NCBI GenBank assembly: GCA_051747385.1
Contig: JBNJGB010000022.1
Location: 48,365-112,364, forward strand
Direction of reading: 5' to 3'
Length of the DNA stretch: 64,000 nt
DNA from: JBNJGB01 sp051747385
GTDB taxonomy: Bacteria > Myxococcota_A > UBA9042 > PHBI01 > JACKFB01
The notes under the pieces are model-generated. The model was not told the origin of the DNA, made no database searches, and was given only the letters and a program-made list of their open reading frames with translations. The position numbers and the translations under genes are program-made. This document shows, one piece after another, positions 24,590-33,100 of this stretch; within the stretch, counting starts at the first letter, position 1, and every line of letters begins with the position of its first letter.

Positions 24590-27001
24590 ATGCTCATCTC
24601 CTGCAACTGGCTCCAGCGGCACGTCGACCTCGAGGGGGTCGACCACGACGAGCTGGCCGAGCGGTTCACCCTGAACGTGGCCGAGCTCGAGGACGTCCAC
24701 CGGATCGGCGCGGGCCTGCGCAGCGTCGTCGTCGGCCACGTGCGGAGCGCCGAGCCCGTCGAGGGCACGAAGCTGCGCTACTGCGAGGTGGACGCCGGCG
24801 AGGGACACCCCCGGAAGATCGTCTGCGGCGCGCCCAACGTGGCCGCCGGCCAGAAGGTCCCCGTCGTCCTCCCCGGCACCACCGTCGACGGCCTGACCAT
24901 CGAGAAGCGCAAGGTCCGCGGCCTGCTGTCCGAGGGCATGATCGCCAGCGAGAAGGAGCTCGGCCTGTCCGAGGAGCACGCGGGCATCATGGTCCTCGAC
25001 GACGGCCCGGCCCCGGGGTCTCCTGCTGTGGGGACTCCGCTGTCCCACGTCGTGGGCGTGGAGGACGTCCTCCTCGAGATCGACAACAAGTCCCTGACCC
25101 ACCGGCCCGACCTGTGGGGCCACCGGGGCATCGCCCGCGAGGTCGCCGCCATCCTCGGCCGCCCGCTGAAGCCGATGGAGCTGGACGTCGACTTCACCGA
25201 CGCCCGGCCGCTCACCGTGGAGGTCGAGGATCGGGAAGGCTGCCCGCGGTACACGGCCGCGACCCTGGAGGGCGTCACCGTCCGCCCGTCGCCCCTGTGG
25301 CTCCGCGTCCTGCTCCACCGCGTCGGCGTCCGGGCCATCAACCGGGTGGTGGACGCCACGAACTTCGTGATGCTCGACGTGGGCAACCCGCTCCACGCCT
25401 TCGATCGGCGGCAGATCGCCGGTGACACCATCGTCGTCCGTCGCGCCCGCGACGGCGAGTCCTTCACGACCCTGGACGACGTGGAGCGCACCCTCGACGC
25501 CCGCGACCTGCTCATCGCGGACGCCGAGCGGGGCATCGCCCTGGCCGGCATCATGGGCGGCGCCAACTCGGAGATCCGGGACGACACGCGCGAGCTCGTG
25601 CTGGAGTCCGCCAACTTCGACCCGGCGACCATCCGGCTCAGCAGCACGCGCCTGGGCCTGCGGACCGACTCCTCGGCCCGCTTCGAGAAGAGCCTGGACC
25701 CGCACCTGGCCGAGACGGCCTCCCGGGCGTTCATCCGGCTCCTGCAGGAGCTGGACCCGGAGGTGAAGGTCACCTCGGCGCTCATGGACGTCCACGCGCC
25801 CCTGCCGGAGCCCCCCGAGATCGACCTCCGCGTCGACCGCGTACACAGGCGGCTCGGCGTGGACCTGGGCGAGGAGGCCATCTCCCGGTACCTGAAGCGC
25901 CTGCACTTCGGCGTGGAGGAGGCCCGCGAGGGCGTCCTGCGCGTGACGGTGCCCACGTTCCGGGCGACCAAGGACATCGCCATCGAGGAGGACCTCATCG
26001 AGGAGATCGGGCGGTCGTACGGCTACGACCACGTGCCGCCGCAGCCTCCGCGGGTCGTCCTCGACAAGCCGCACCCCAACGAGCGCAAGACCTTCGAGCG
26101 CGCGGCGCGCGGCTATCTCACCCGCGCGGCGGGCCTCGACGAGGTGATGACCTACTCCTTCGCCTTCGACCCGCTCCTGGAGCGTATCGACGCCGTGCCG
26201 GAGAGGCGCGTCCTCCTGGAGAACGCCATCAGCGCCGAGATGCCGGCCCTCCGGACCGACCTGGCGCCAAACCTCCTCGGCGTGCTCGAGAAGAACGCCC
26301 GGAACGAGGAGCACGTGGGCGTCTTCGAGCTCGGCCGCGTCTTCCGGCCCGCGGAAGAGGCGGGGGAGCCTCCGGTCCAGCCGGTGATGCTCGGCGGCCT
26401 CCTGGCCGACGCCACCCTGGGCGAGGATCCGGACGCCGCCCTGTTCTTCGCGCTCGAGGGCGTCCTGGCGGGCCTGGCGCGGGCCGTGGAGCGCCCGACG
26501 CTCGAGGCCGCCCAGGGCCGGGTCCACCACCCGTGGGCCCACCCGGCGCGCCAGGCGGCGCTGGTCGTGGACGGTCGGACCCTCGGCTACCTCGCCGAGG
26601 TCCACCCCATGACGCTCCATTCGCTCGACGTGCCCCACCGCGTGGCGCTCTTCGAGGTGGACCTGGACGCGTGGCGTGCCCTGGAGCCCGCCCCGACCGG
26701 CTACACCCCCCTGGCCCGCTATCCGGCGGTCTACCGCGACTTCGCGGTGGTGGTGGAGGAGGCCATCCGCGCCTCGGCCGTGCGGGACGCCATCCGCGCG
26801 GCGGCGCCGGAGACCATCCGGGAGGTGACCTTCCAGTCGGTCTTCCGCGGCCGGGGCGTCGCGGAGGGCCACAAGAGCATGGCGTGGTCCGTGACCATGC
26901 GCCACGACGATCGCACCCTCACCGACCCGGAGGTCCGGGAGGTGGAGGAGGCCGTCTGGCGCTCCCTGGCGGATCGCGTCGGCGGGACGCAGCGGGCGTG
27001 A
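24590..27001 (+). CDS. pheT: Phenylalanyl-tRNA synthetase beta subunit
   Basis: PheT has 803 residues and forms the alpha2-beta2 enzyme with PheS. It shows the EMAP-like tRNA-binding domain (VVVGHVRSAEP, CGAPNVAAGQKVPV; about 40-155), the B3/B4 editing module (DNKSLTHRPDLWGHRGIAREVA leading into NFVMLDVGNPLHAFD), B5 (about 405-475), the catalytic-like core (LIEEIGRSYGYDHVPPQ, AMPALRTDLAPNLL-type segment) and the C-terminal ferredoxin-like anticodon-binding domain (YPAVYRDFAVVVEE to the end). All expected modules are present at the usual length. The stop overlaps the next start (TGATG). Confidence 0.97.
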   Translation: MLISCNWLQRHVDLEGVDHDELAERFTLNVAELEDVHRIGAGLRSVVVGHVRSAEPVEGTKLRYCEVDAGEGHPRKIVCGAPNVAAGQKVPVVLPGTTVDGLTIEKRKVRGLLSEGMIASEKELGLSEEHAGIMVLDDGPAPGSPAVGTPLSHVVGVEDVLLEIDNKSLTHRPDLWGHRGIAREVAAILGRPLKPMELDVDFTDARPLTVEVEDREGCPRYTAATLEGVTVRPSPLWLRVLLHRVGVRAINRVVDATNFVMLDVGNPLHAFDRRQIAGDTIVVRRARDGESFTTLDDVERTLDARDLLIADAERGIALAGIMGGANSEIRDDTRELVLESANFDPATIRLSSTRLGLRTDSSARFEKSLDPHLAETASRAFIRLLQELDPEVKVTSALMDVHAPLPEPPEIDLRVDRVHRRLGVDLGEEAISRYLKRLHFGVEEAREGVLRVTVPTFRATKDIAIEEDLIEEIGRSYGYDHVPPQPPRVVLDKPHPNERKTFERAARGYLTRAAGLDEVMTYSFAFDPLLERIDAVPERRVLLENAISAEMPALRTDLAPNLLGVLEKNARNEEHVGVFELGRVFRPAEEAGEPPVQPVMLGGLLADATLGEDPDAALFFALEGVLAGLARAVERPTLEAAQGRVHHPWAHPARQAALVVDGRTLGYLAEVHPMTLHSLDVPHRVALFEVDLDAWRALEPAPTGYTPLARYPAVYRDFAVVVEEAIRASAVRDAIRAAAPETIREVTFQSVFRGRGVAEGHKSMAWSVTMRHDDRTLTDPEVREVEEAVWRSLADRVGGTQRA

Positions 27002-28164
27002 TGGCGGTTCGGCCGGTGGCGCTCCTGGGCTCGACCGGGCCGCGCCGACCGCGCGTGCTGGCGGTCTCTCCGCCGGTGACGCCGCCATGGCTGAACGGGA
27101 CCGCGGTCCTGGTCCACCACCTGGCCGGGGCCGGCGAGGGCTTCCGCTATCACCTCCTCGGCGTTCGGGGGCAGCGGTCTCCCGGGGCCCACTCGGTGAT
27201 CGAGCCCCTGTACGGCGCGGGCGGAGGCTCGCCGCTCCTCGCGCGGGCGCGCCTGCTCGCGCGGCTGGTGCGACCGGATCGATGCGCGCTCCACCACTTC
27301 TTCTTCGCGCCCCACCCGCGGGCCGTCGGGCTGGCGAAGCTGGCCCTCCGCGTGTCGCGCAAGCGCTCCGTGCACACGATGCCGAGCCTCCCGGACCCGG
27401 CCCTCGACCCGAGGCGCCTGGTCTTCGCCGATCGGACGGTCGTCCTCACCGAGGCCAGCGCCGTCCACCTGCGCTCCCACGGCGTCGAGGGCGTCCGCGT
27501 GGTGCGGCCGGCCGTGCCCGTCCCGCCCGTGGCCCCCGACCGCGACGCCGCGCGACGCCGCCTGGCCCTGTCGAGCCCCGGTCCGGCGTGGGCCGACGCC
27601 CCCGTCTTCCTGTATCCGGGGGACCTGGAGTTCTCCGACGGCGCCCGGGTGTTCGTGGAGGCCGCCGCGCGCGCCGCCGAGGCCGTGCCCGAGGCCCGCT
27701 TCGTGCTGGCCTGCCGCCCGAAGACCGCCGCCAGCGCCGCCGTCCTGGAGGGCCTCCGACGGCGGGTGCGGGACCTGGGGCTGGAGTCCCGGGTGACCTT
27801 CCTGGGCGTGGTCTCCGACATGCAGGCGCTGCTGGCCGCGGTGGACGCCGTCGTGCTGCCGGTCGACACGCTGTACGCCAAGGTGGACACGCCGTTCGCC
27901 GTGCTGGAGGCCATGGCCATGGGCACCCCCGCCGTGGTGAGCGACCTGCCCCAGCTCTCCGAGCTGGCGGGCCTGGGCGAGGGCACCCTCGTGGTCCGGC
28001 GGAGCGATCCCGACGACCTGGCCCGCCGCCTCGTCGCGCTCGGCGAGAACCCCTCGCTGCGGCGGAGCCTCGGCGAGGGCGCGCGGCGCACCGTGCGCAG
28101 CCACTTCCGGCCCCGGGCGATGGCGGTCGCCTACGAGGCCCTGTACCGCGAGCTGATCGGATGA
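27001..28164 (+). CDS. GT4-family glycosyltransferase
   Basis: This 387-residue GT-B glycosyltransferase has a C-terminal group 1 (GT4) domain: FLYPGDLEFSDGARVFVEAA, ARFVLACRPK, VTFLGVVSDMQALLAAVDAVVLP and FAVLEAMAMGTPAVVSDLPQLSEL, where the donor-binding Glu residues lie. The donor and acceptor are unknown. The ATG at 27001 overlaps the pheT stop (TGATG), and the gene overlaps the next by ATGA, so it sits in one transcription unit with pheS and pheT. That placement is uncommon. The longer frame beginning at 26533 is a pheT shadow. Confidence 0.85.
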   Translation: MAVRPVALLGSTGPRRPRVLAVSPPVTPPWLNGTAVLVHHLAGAGEGFRYHLLGVRGQRSPGAHSVIEPLYGAGGGSPLLARARLLARLVRPDRCALHHFFFAPHPRAVGLAKLALRVSRKRSVHTMPSLPDPALDPRRLVFADRTVVLTEASAVHLRSHGVEGVRVVRPAVPVPPVAPDRDAARRRLALSSPGPAWADAPVFLYPGDLEFSDGARVFVEAAARAAEAVPEARFVLACRPKTAASAAVLEGLRRRVRDLGLESRVTFLGVVSDMQALLAAVDAVVLPVDTLYAKVDTPFAVLEAMAMGTPAVVSDLPQLSELAGLGEGTLVVRRSDPDDLARRLVALGENPSLRRSLGEGARRTVRSHFRPRAMAVAYEALYRELIG

Positions 28165-28877
28165 AGGACAACAGAAGCTACTACGACACGTTCGCCACCA
28201 CCTACGAGCGCGGCCGGGAGCGCGGCTATCACCGCTTCCTGGACGCGGCGGAGGTGTCCCTGGTGGAGCCGTGGGCCAGGGAGCGCGAGGTGCTCGAGGT
28301 CGGCTGCGGCACGGGGCTCATCCTGAAGCGCCTGGAGCGCGTGGCCCGGCGGGCCGTGGGCGTGGACCTGTCGCCCCGGATGCTCGACCTGGCCCGGGAG
28401 CGCGGCCTGGAGGTCCACGAGTCCGACGCCGGCGAGCTCCCGTTCGAGGACGCCAGCTTCGACGTCACGTGCAGCTTCAAGGTGCTCGCCCACGTCCGCG
28501 ACATCCGTGGCGCCATGGCCGAGATGGCGCGGGTGACGCGACCCGGCGGCACCGTGGTCGCCGAGTTCTACAACGCCCGGAGCGTCCGGGCCCTCGTCAA
28601 GCGCCTCGGCCCCGCCGGGCGCATCGGGCGGGAGGCCGGCACCACGGAGCGGGACGTCTTCACGCGCTTCGATCGCCTGCGCGAGGTGCGCGACTACCTG
28701 CCCTCCACCCTGCGCGTCCGGCGCGTCGACGGGATCCGCGTCCTGTCGCCGGCCGCCCTGCCCTTCGACCTCCCCATGGTCGGGCCGGTCTGGGCGCGGA
28801 TGGAGCGCCTCACCATGCGCACCCCCCTGCGCCACTTCGGGGGCTTCCTGGTCGTGACCTGCGATCGGGTCGGGTAG
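28161..28877 (+). CDS. Class I SAM-dependent methyltransferase
   Basis: This 238-residue methyltransferase of the UbiE/Methyltransf_11 type begins with SYYDTFATTYERGR. Motif I is VLEVGCGTGLILK (about 45-57), motif II VGVDLSPRMLDLAR, motif III GELPFEDASFDVTCSF, and HVRDIRGAMAEMARVTRPGGTVV is the post-motif helix-strand. The substrate is unknown. It overlaps the glycosyltransferase by 4 nt, so the two may act on the same glycan or lipid. It is the last gene before a hairpin repeat element. Confidence 0.88.
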   Translation: MKDNRSYYDTFATTYERGRERGYHRFLDAAEVSLVEPWAREREVLEVGCGTGLILKRLERVARRAVGVDLSPRMLDLARERGLEVHESDAGELPFEDASFDVTCSFKVLAHVRDIRGAMAEMARVTRPGGTVVAEFYNARSVRALVKRLGPAGRIGREAGTTERDVFTRFDRLREVRDYLPSTLRVRRVDGIRVLSPAALPFDLPMVGPVWARMERLTMRTPLRHFGGFLVVTCDRVG

Positions 28878-28918
28878 GGGCCTCGGGTCCCGCTCCCGCT
28901 CTCCCGCTCCCGCCCGGG

Positions 28919-28987
28919 ACCGCGGGCGTCCCCGCCCGCGAAGGCCGCTCGTTCAGGCAAGGGCAAGGGCAAGGGCAAGGGCAAGGG
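28919..28987 (-). repeat. Dispersed repeat family B, inverted copy after the methyltransferase gene
   Basis: A GC-rich hairpin (CGCGGGCG at 28921-28928, loop TCCC, CGCCCGCG at 28933-28940) is followed by GCCGCTCGTTCAGG and five CAAGGG units (28958-28987). This is the reverse complement of the element upstream of pheS. Together the two copies flank the pheS-to-methyltransferase block. The hairpin could also act as a transcription terminator, though no T-tract follows it. Confidence 0.8.
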
Positions 28988-29271
28988 CGCGAAGGGACCG
29001 GGGATCGGGAGTGATCCGTACGGCGGGGCGCCCCGGCATCCCGACCCGGTGAAGATCCCCCCGAACGCGGGTCACGGTTATCACCTGAAACCCTTTTCAG
29101 GACGGCGCCGTCGCGCTACGCCGCGACGCACCAACATAAACATAACGCAGTTTTTTTCTCGTGTTACGCTTGCGGGGATCCCCGATGGCGGGTAAGTCTC
29201 CCGCCGCGATCGATGAATCGGCAGGTGGAGGACACGCCCATTCTACCGCCGTGATATCTTGGGGGGAGCGA
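28988..29271 (+). promoter_or_regulatory. Leader region of the large secreted-protein operon
   Basis: This stretch holds an unusually AT-rich patch (about 29131-29167, with ATAAACATAAC and a T7 run) in GC-rich surroundings, a likely promoter zone. Four inverted repeats are visible: CCTGAAA/TTTCAGG (29084-29101), CGTCGCG/CGCGACG (29109-29128), GGGGATCCCC (29173-29182) and GGCGGG/CCCGCC (29187-29205). No sigma-54 match was seen. GGGGGGAGCG precedes the ATG at 29272. Confidence 0.45.
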
Positions 29272-30162
29272 ATGCGCAGCCCGCTGCGGCCTTTGGGCCT
29301 CGGGCTCTGCATCGTGTTTGCGCTGCTGCTCGTAGGCTGCGCGGAGACGGTGGAGGGTGAAGACGAGTGCGCTCCGGCGTGCGAAGCGCGCGAGTGCGGT
29401 GACGACGGCTGCGGCGGGAGCTGCGGCGCCTGCGAAGCAGGAGCGGTCTGCACCGAGGCCGGGACCTGCGTCGCGGACGACGGGTGCGAGGCCACCTGCG
29501 AGGACCTCGGCCTGGAGTGCGGAGAGCACTGCGGGGCCTCGTGCGGGACCTGCGGCGACGCGGAGGTCTGCGCCGACGGGCTCTGCGAGTGCGCCCCCGA
29601 CTGCCTCGGGAAGGCCTGCGGGGACGACGACGGCTGCGGCGGGACCTGCGGGCCGTGTCCGCGGGACGCGAGCTGCGAGGACTGCCCGCTGCGCGTGCTC
29701 GTCGTCGACCGCGAGGTGGAGGACGGCCGCCTGGTGGGCGTCACCATCGCCGTGGACTTCCAGCCGGAGGACGGGGTGGCCCGCCCCGGCATCGCCGACG
29801 TGCGGCTCCGGGTCGGCGGCCCCGCGCACCTGGAGCGCGTGGGGATGGGCGCGGCGCTGGTGGACGCCGGCAAGGAGCTCCACGTGGACGCCGCCACCGG
29901 CCGGGCGTGGCGGACGCTCCCGGACGGGGTCGTGCAGACGATGGTCCTGGGCACGAAGAGCGCGAAGCGCATCGAGGGCGGCCGCTGGCTGCTCCATCGC
30001 TTCCGCGTCGGCACGGAGGAGCGCCCCGCGCGGGTACCGGTCACGTTCTCCCTGGTCGAGCGGGAGGCGATCTTCGCCCCCACGGACGCCGACCAGGCGC
30101 TGTGGGGCGAGCCGCTCGGCGAGCCCGTGTCGGTCTGGCCGGAGGTGAGCGGTGCGCAGTAG
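29272..30162 (+). CDS. Cysteine-rich lipoprotein with cohesin-like domain
   Basis: This 296-residue lipoprotein has a lipobox LVGC about 22 residues in. Residues 35-140 are cysteine-rich (ECGDDGCGGSCGAC-type repeats, about 24 Cys). Residues 140-296 form a strand-rich domain that aligns by eye with the lipoprotein at 43806-44360 and with residues 470-600 of the next protein: all share an AGKEL/AGKRL-type turn and a GG-x-L-x-R-F-R strand, then IFAPTDADQALWGEPL. The pattern recalls cohesins. First gene of the 35-kb operon; its stop lies 8-11 nt inside the next gene. Confidence 0.75.
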   Translation: MRSPLRPLGLGLCIVFALLLVGCAETVEGEDECAPACEARECGDDGCGGSCGACEAGAVCTEAGTCVADDGCEATCEDLGLECGEHCGASCGTCGDAEVCADGLCECAPDCLGKACGDDDGCGGTCGPCPRDASCEDCPLRVLVVDREVEDGRLVGVTIAVDFQPEDGVARPGIADVRLRVGGPAHLERVGMGAALVDAGKELHVDAATGRAWRTLPDGVVQTMVLGTKSAKRIEGGRWLLHRFRVGTEERPARVPVTFSLVEREAIFAPTDADQALWGEPLGEPVSVWPEVSGAQ

Positions 30163-33100
30163 AGCCCCCCGTCTCCTCGCGATCCGGGGCACGGCGGCGA
30201 TCCTCGGCCTCGTCGCCCTCTCGGGATCCTCCCACGCACGGCCCCTGGAGCTCCACGAGCTGGAGCGGATGGAGCAGTACCTCCTCTGCGCGTACGACAC
30301 CTGCGCCGGCGCCTGCGAGGACGTCCGCGAGGCCCCCTCCCAGGCGAGCTACCAGCAGTTCGTCGAGTGCGAGGAGTGCCTCGACGACGAGGGCTGCGGG
30401 CACGCGCCCCGCCTCTGGGAGAAGGACGGCAGCCCGCCGGTGACCATGGCGGATCACGAGCTGGCGGTCCTCGAGCAGCTCGAGCCGGACGCCGTCTGCT
30501 ACGCGGACGACGACGAGACCATCGTCCGGCCCATGGCCCTCTGCCCCGGCCAGCTCTGCGAGGCCCGGATGGCCGCGTGCCTGGCGAACCCGGAGGAGGC
30601 CTGCCAGGCCGTCGCAGCCGAGATCGACTGCCGCGACGAGGAGTTCGGGGAGACCTGCTGGTACGAGACCGTGCCCCGGCAGGGCTGCCCGCGGTTCCTC
30701 TGTGAGGCCACGCCGGAGGTCCTCGCGGACCTCGACGCGCAGAGGCTGTGCGCCGACGACGACGCGGACGGGACCCCCGCGTGGGCCGAGGATCAGCTCG
30801 CGGGGGGCGGAGCGCCGACGCCCTGCACGCCCGGCCAGGCCGACGCGTGCCCGACCGACCAGGTCTGCGCCGAGGCCGAGTCCGGGGCGTTCGTGTGCCA
30901 GGACATGCTCTGCGACGCGGCGAACCCCTGCGGCTTCTTCCAGAGCTGCGCGCGGGATCCCGGGACCGGCCTCACCACCTGCGAGACCCGCGGCGCCTGC
31001 GAGCCCCAGGGCCAGAACGGCGGGAGCGGGGGCGGCGACGAGGTCATCGGGGAGATCTGCGACCCCGCGGCGGGCGCCTGCGTCGAGTGCCTCCACCACG
31101 GCCAGTGCGCGAACGGGGAGCGGTGCGCCTCCGGGACCTGCGTCCAGGCGGCCTCCTGCACGAACTCCCTGGACTGCGCCGGGTCGGGGCAGGTCTGCGA
31201 CACCGTGAGCGGCTACTGCGTCGGCTGCGTCGGCGACGCCGAGTGCGCCGGCGGCGAGGTCTGCAGCGTCGACGGCACGTGCGTGACGGCCTGCAGCTCC
31301 GACCTGCAGTGCACGGGGGCCGGCCTCCTCTGCGACACGGACGACGGCCACTGCGTCCAGTGCACCTCGGACGACGACTGCGCCTTCGACGAGGCGTGCG
31401 TGCGGGGGACCTGTCGCCCCACCTCGTGCTCCGACGGGACGTTCTGCCACCAGGTGCCCGACGACGGCTCCGACGATCCGGCCGCCGACTGCCCGGATCT
31501 GGACTGCCACGGCACGGCGGCCTCGTCGTCGTCGGACTGCACGGCGTTCCACCTGGAGAAGGTGGCGGAGGACGACACCGAGGTCCTGGTCCACGTCTAC
31601 TACGACTTCACGCCGGTGCCGGCGCGCGTGATGGATCTCCACCTGGAGTACGACGACACCCAGCTCACCCTGGAGGACGCGCGCCCCCTGGCGCCCCTGG
31701 AGCTCGAGGGCAAGGAGCTGGCCTCGACGCACATGTCGGACGGGACGCTGGTCCTGTCCGTGTACGACGACGAGGCGACGCACCCCATCCCGAACGGGCC
31801 CATCATCGAGCTGGTGTTCCGCCGGACCGGGGTCTGCCCGACGGAGATCTCCTTCACGGACCGGCCGGAGCTGCGCCAGGCCAGCGTGGCACCGCTCCAG
31901 GGCTCCGACGGCATCCAGGATCAGCTCGCCGACGACGCGCTGTGGGGTCCGCCCGTGGTCCTCTGCGCGCGGGACGAGGTCACGCCTCGCCTGCGGCTCT
32001 GGTACGGCTTCGAGACCCAGGAGGAGCCCCTCGCCTACTCCACCGCCCAGAGCGCCGACGAGCTCTGCGAGAAGACGCCCGAGTGCGCCCTGGAGACCGA
32101 CGACGAGGTGCGCGCCCGCTACCGCAGCCGGCTCGCCGACCTCCAGGCCGGCGACGTCCTGGCGGACGAGTCGATCCAGGGCGTGGCCCGTAACGGGGCG
32201 TACTTCGACGGCTCCAGCGACCACATGCGGATGCCGGTGCACTACGCGGAGCCGCTCACCGCGTCGGCGCAGAGCTTCTCCATGTCCACGTGGTTCTACA
32301 CGGAGGGCAACTCGGACGACGAGCTGGCGACCACGCCCCAGGTGCTGTACAGCCACAACGCCTACGACGAGCGGACGGCCTTCGGCCTCATGAGCCTGGA
32401 GACGGGCGACGGGGCCTCGGGCCTGGCGCTGTACTACGGCGACCTCCTGGACCCGCGCCTGTCCGGCGAGGCGGTGCTCCAGGACGGCCAGCCGCTGCCG
32501 GAGGATGGCTGCGCCACCTTCGATCCGCTCGACGACGCGCCGGCCTTCTGGGTCGCGCAGGACGTGCCCCTGCGGACCTGGCACCACGTCGGCTTCAGCC
32601 TGGACGCCGACTTCGACGGGGGCGGCGACGGGAGCAACGACGCGAAGATCGAGCTCTACTGGGACGGCGAGTACGCCGGCTGCGTGGTGGTCCCGCAGCC
32701 GCCCGACGCCGTGGCCTGCCCGCAGCTCACGGCCGGGACCGACGTGAAGCTCCACGAGGAGGGCGACGTCCTCGGCGGTCGCACGCCGGAGTTCGTCTAC
32801 CTGGCGGTGAACCGCTCGAACCTCTACCGCATCGAGCGCATGGACCCGGGCGGCCTCCAGAGCACGACGGTCATCGGCGACAAGCAGTACTCCTACCAGG
32901 ACCCGGACTACAGCCCGATCCTCGACAAGCTGGTCTTCAGCTCGAACGCCTCCGGGGACTACGAGATCTGGATCGCCGACGGGGACGGATCGAACCGGCG
33001 CCAGCTCACGGTGGGCTTCGGCGACGCCGACCGGGGCATCACGGCCCGCCGGCCCCGCTGGGCGCCGGACGGCTCCGGCATCGTCTTCGACAGCAACGTC

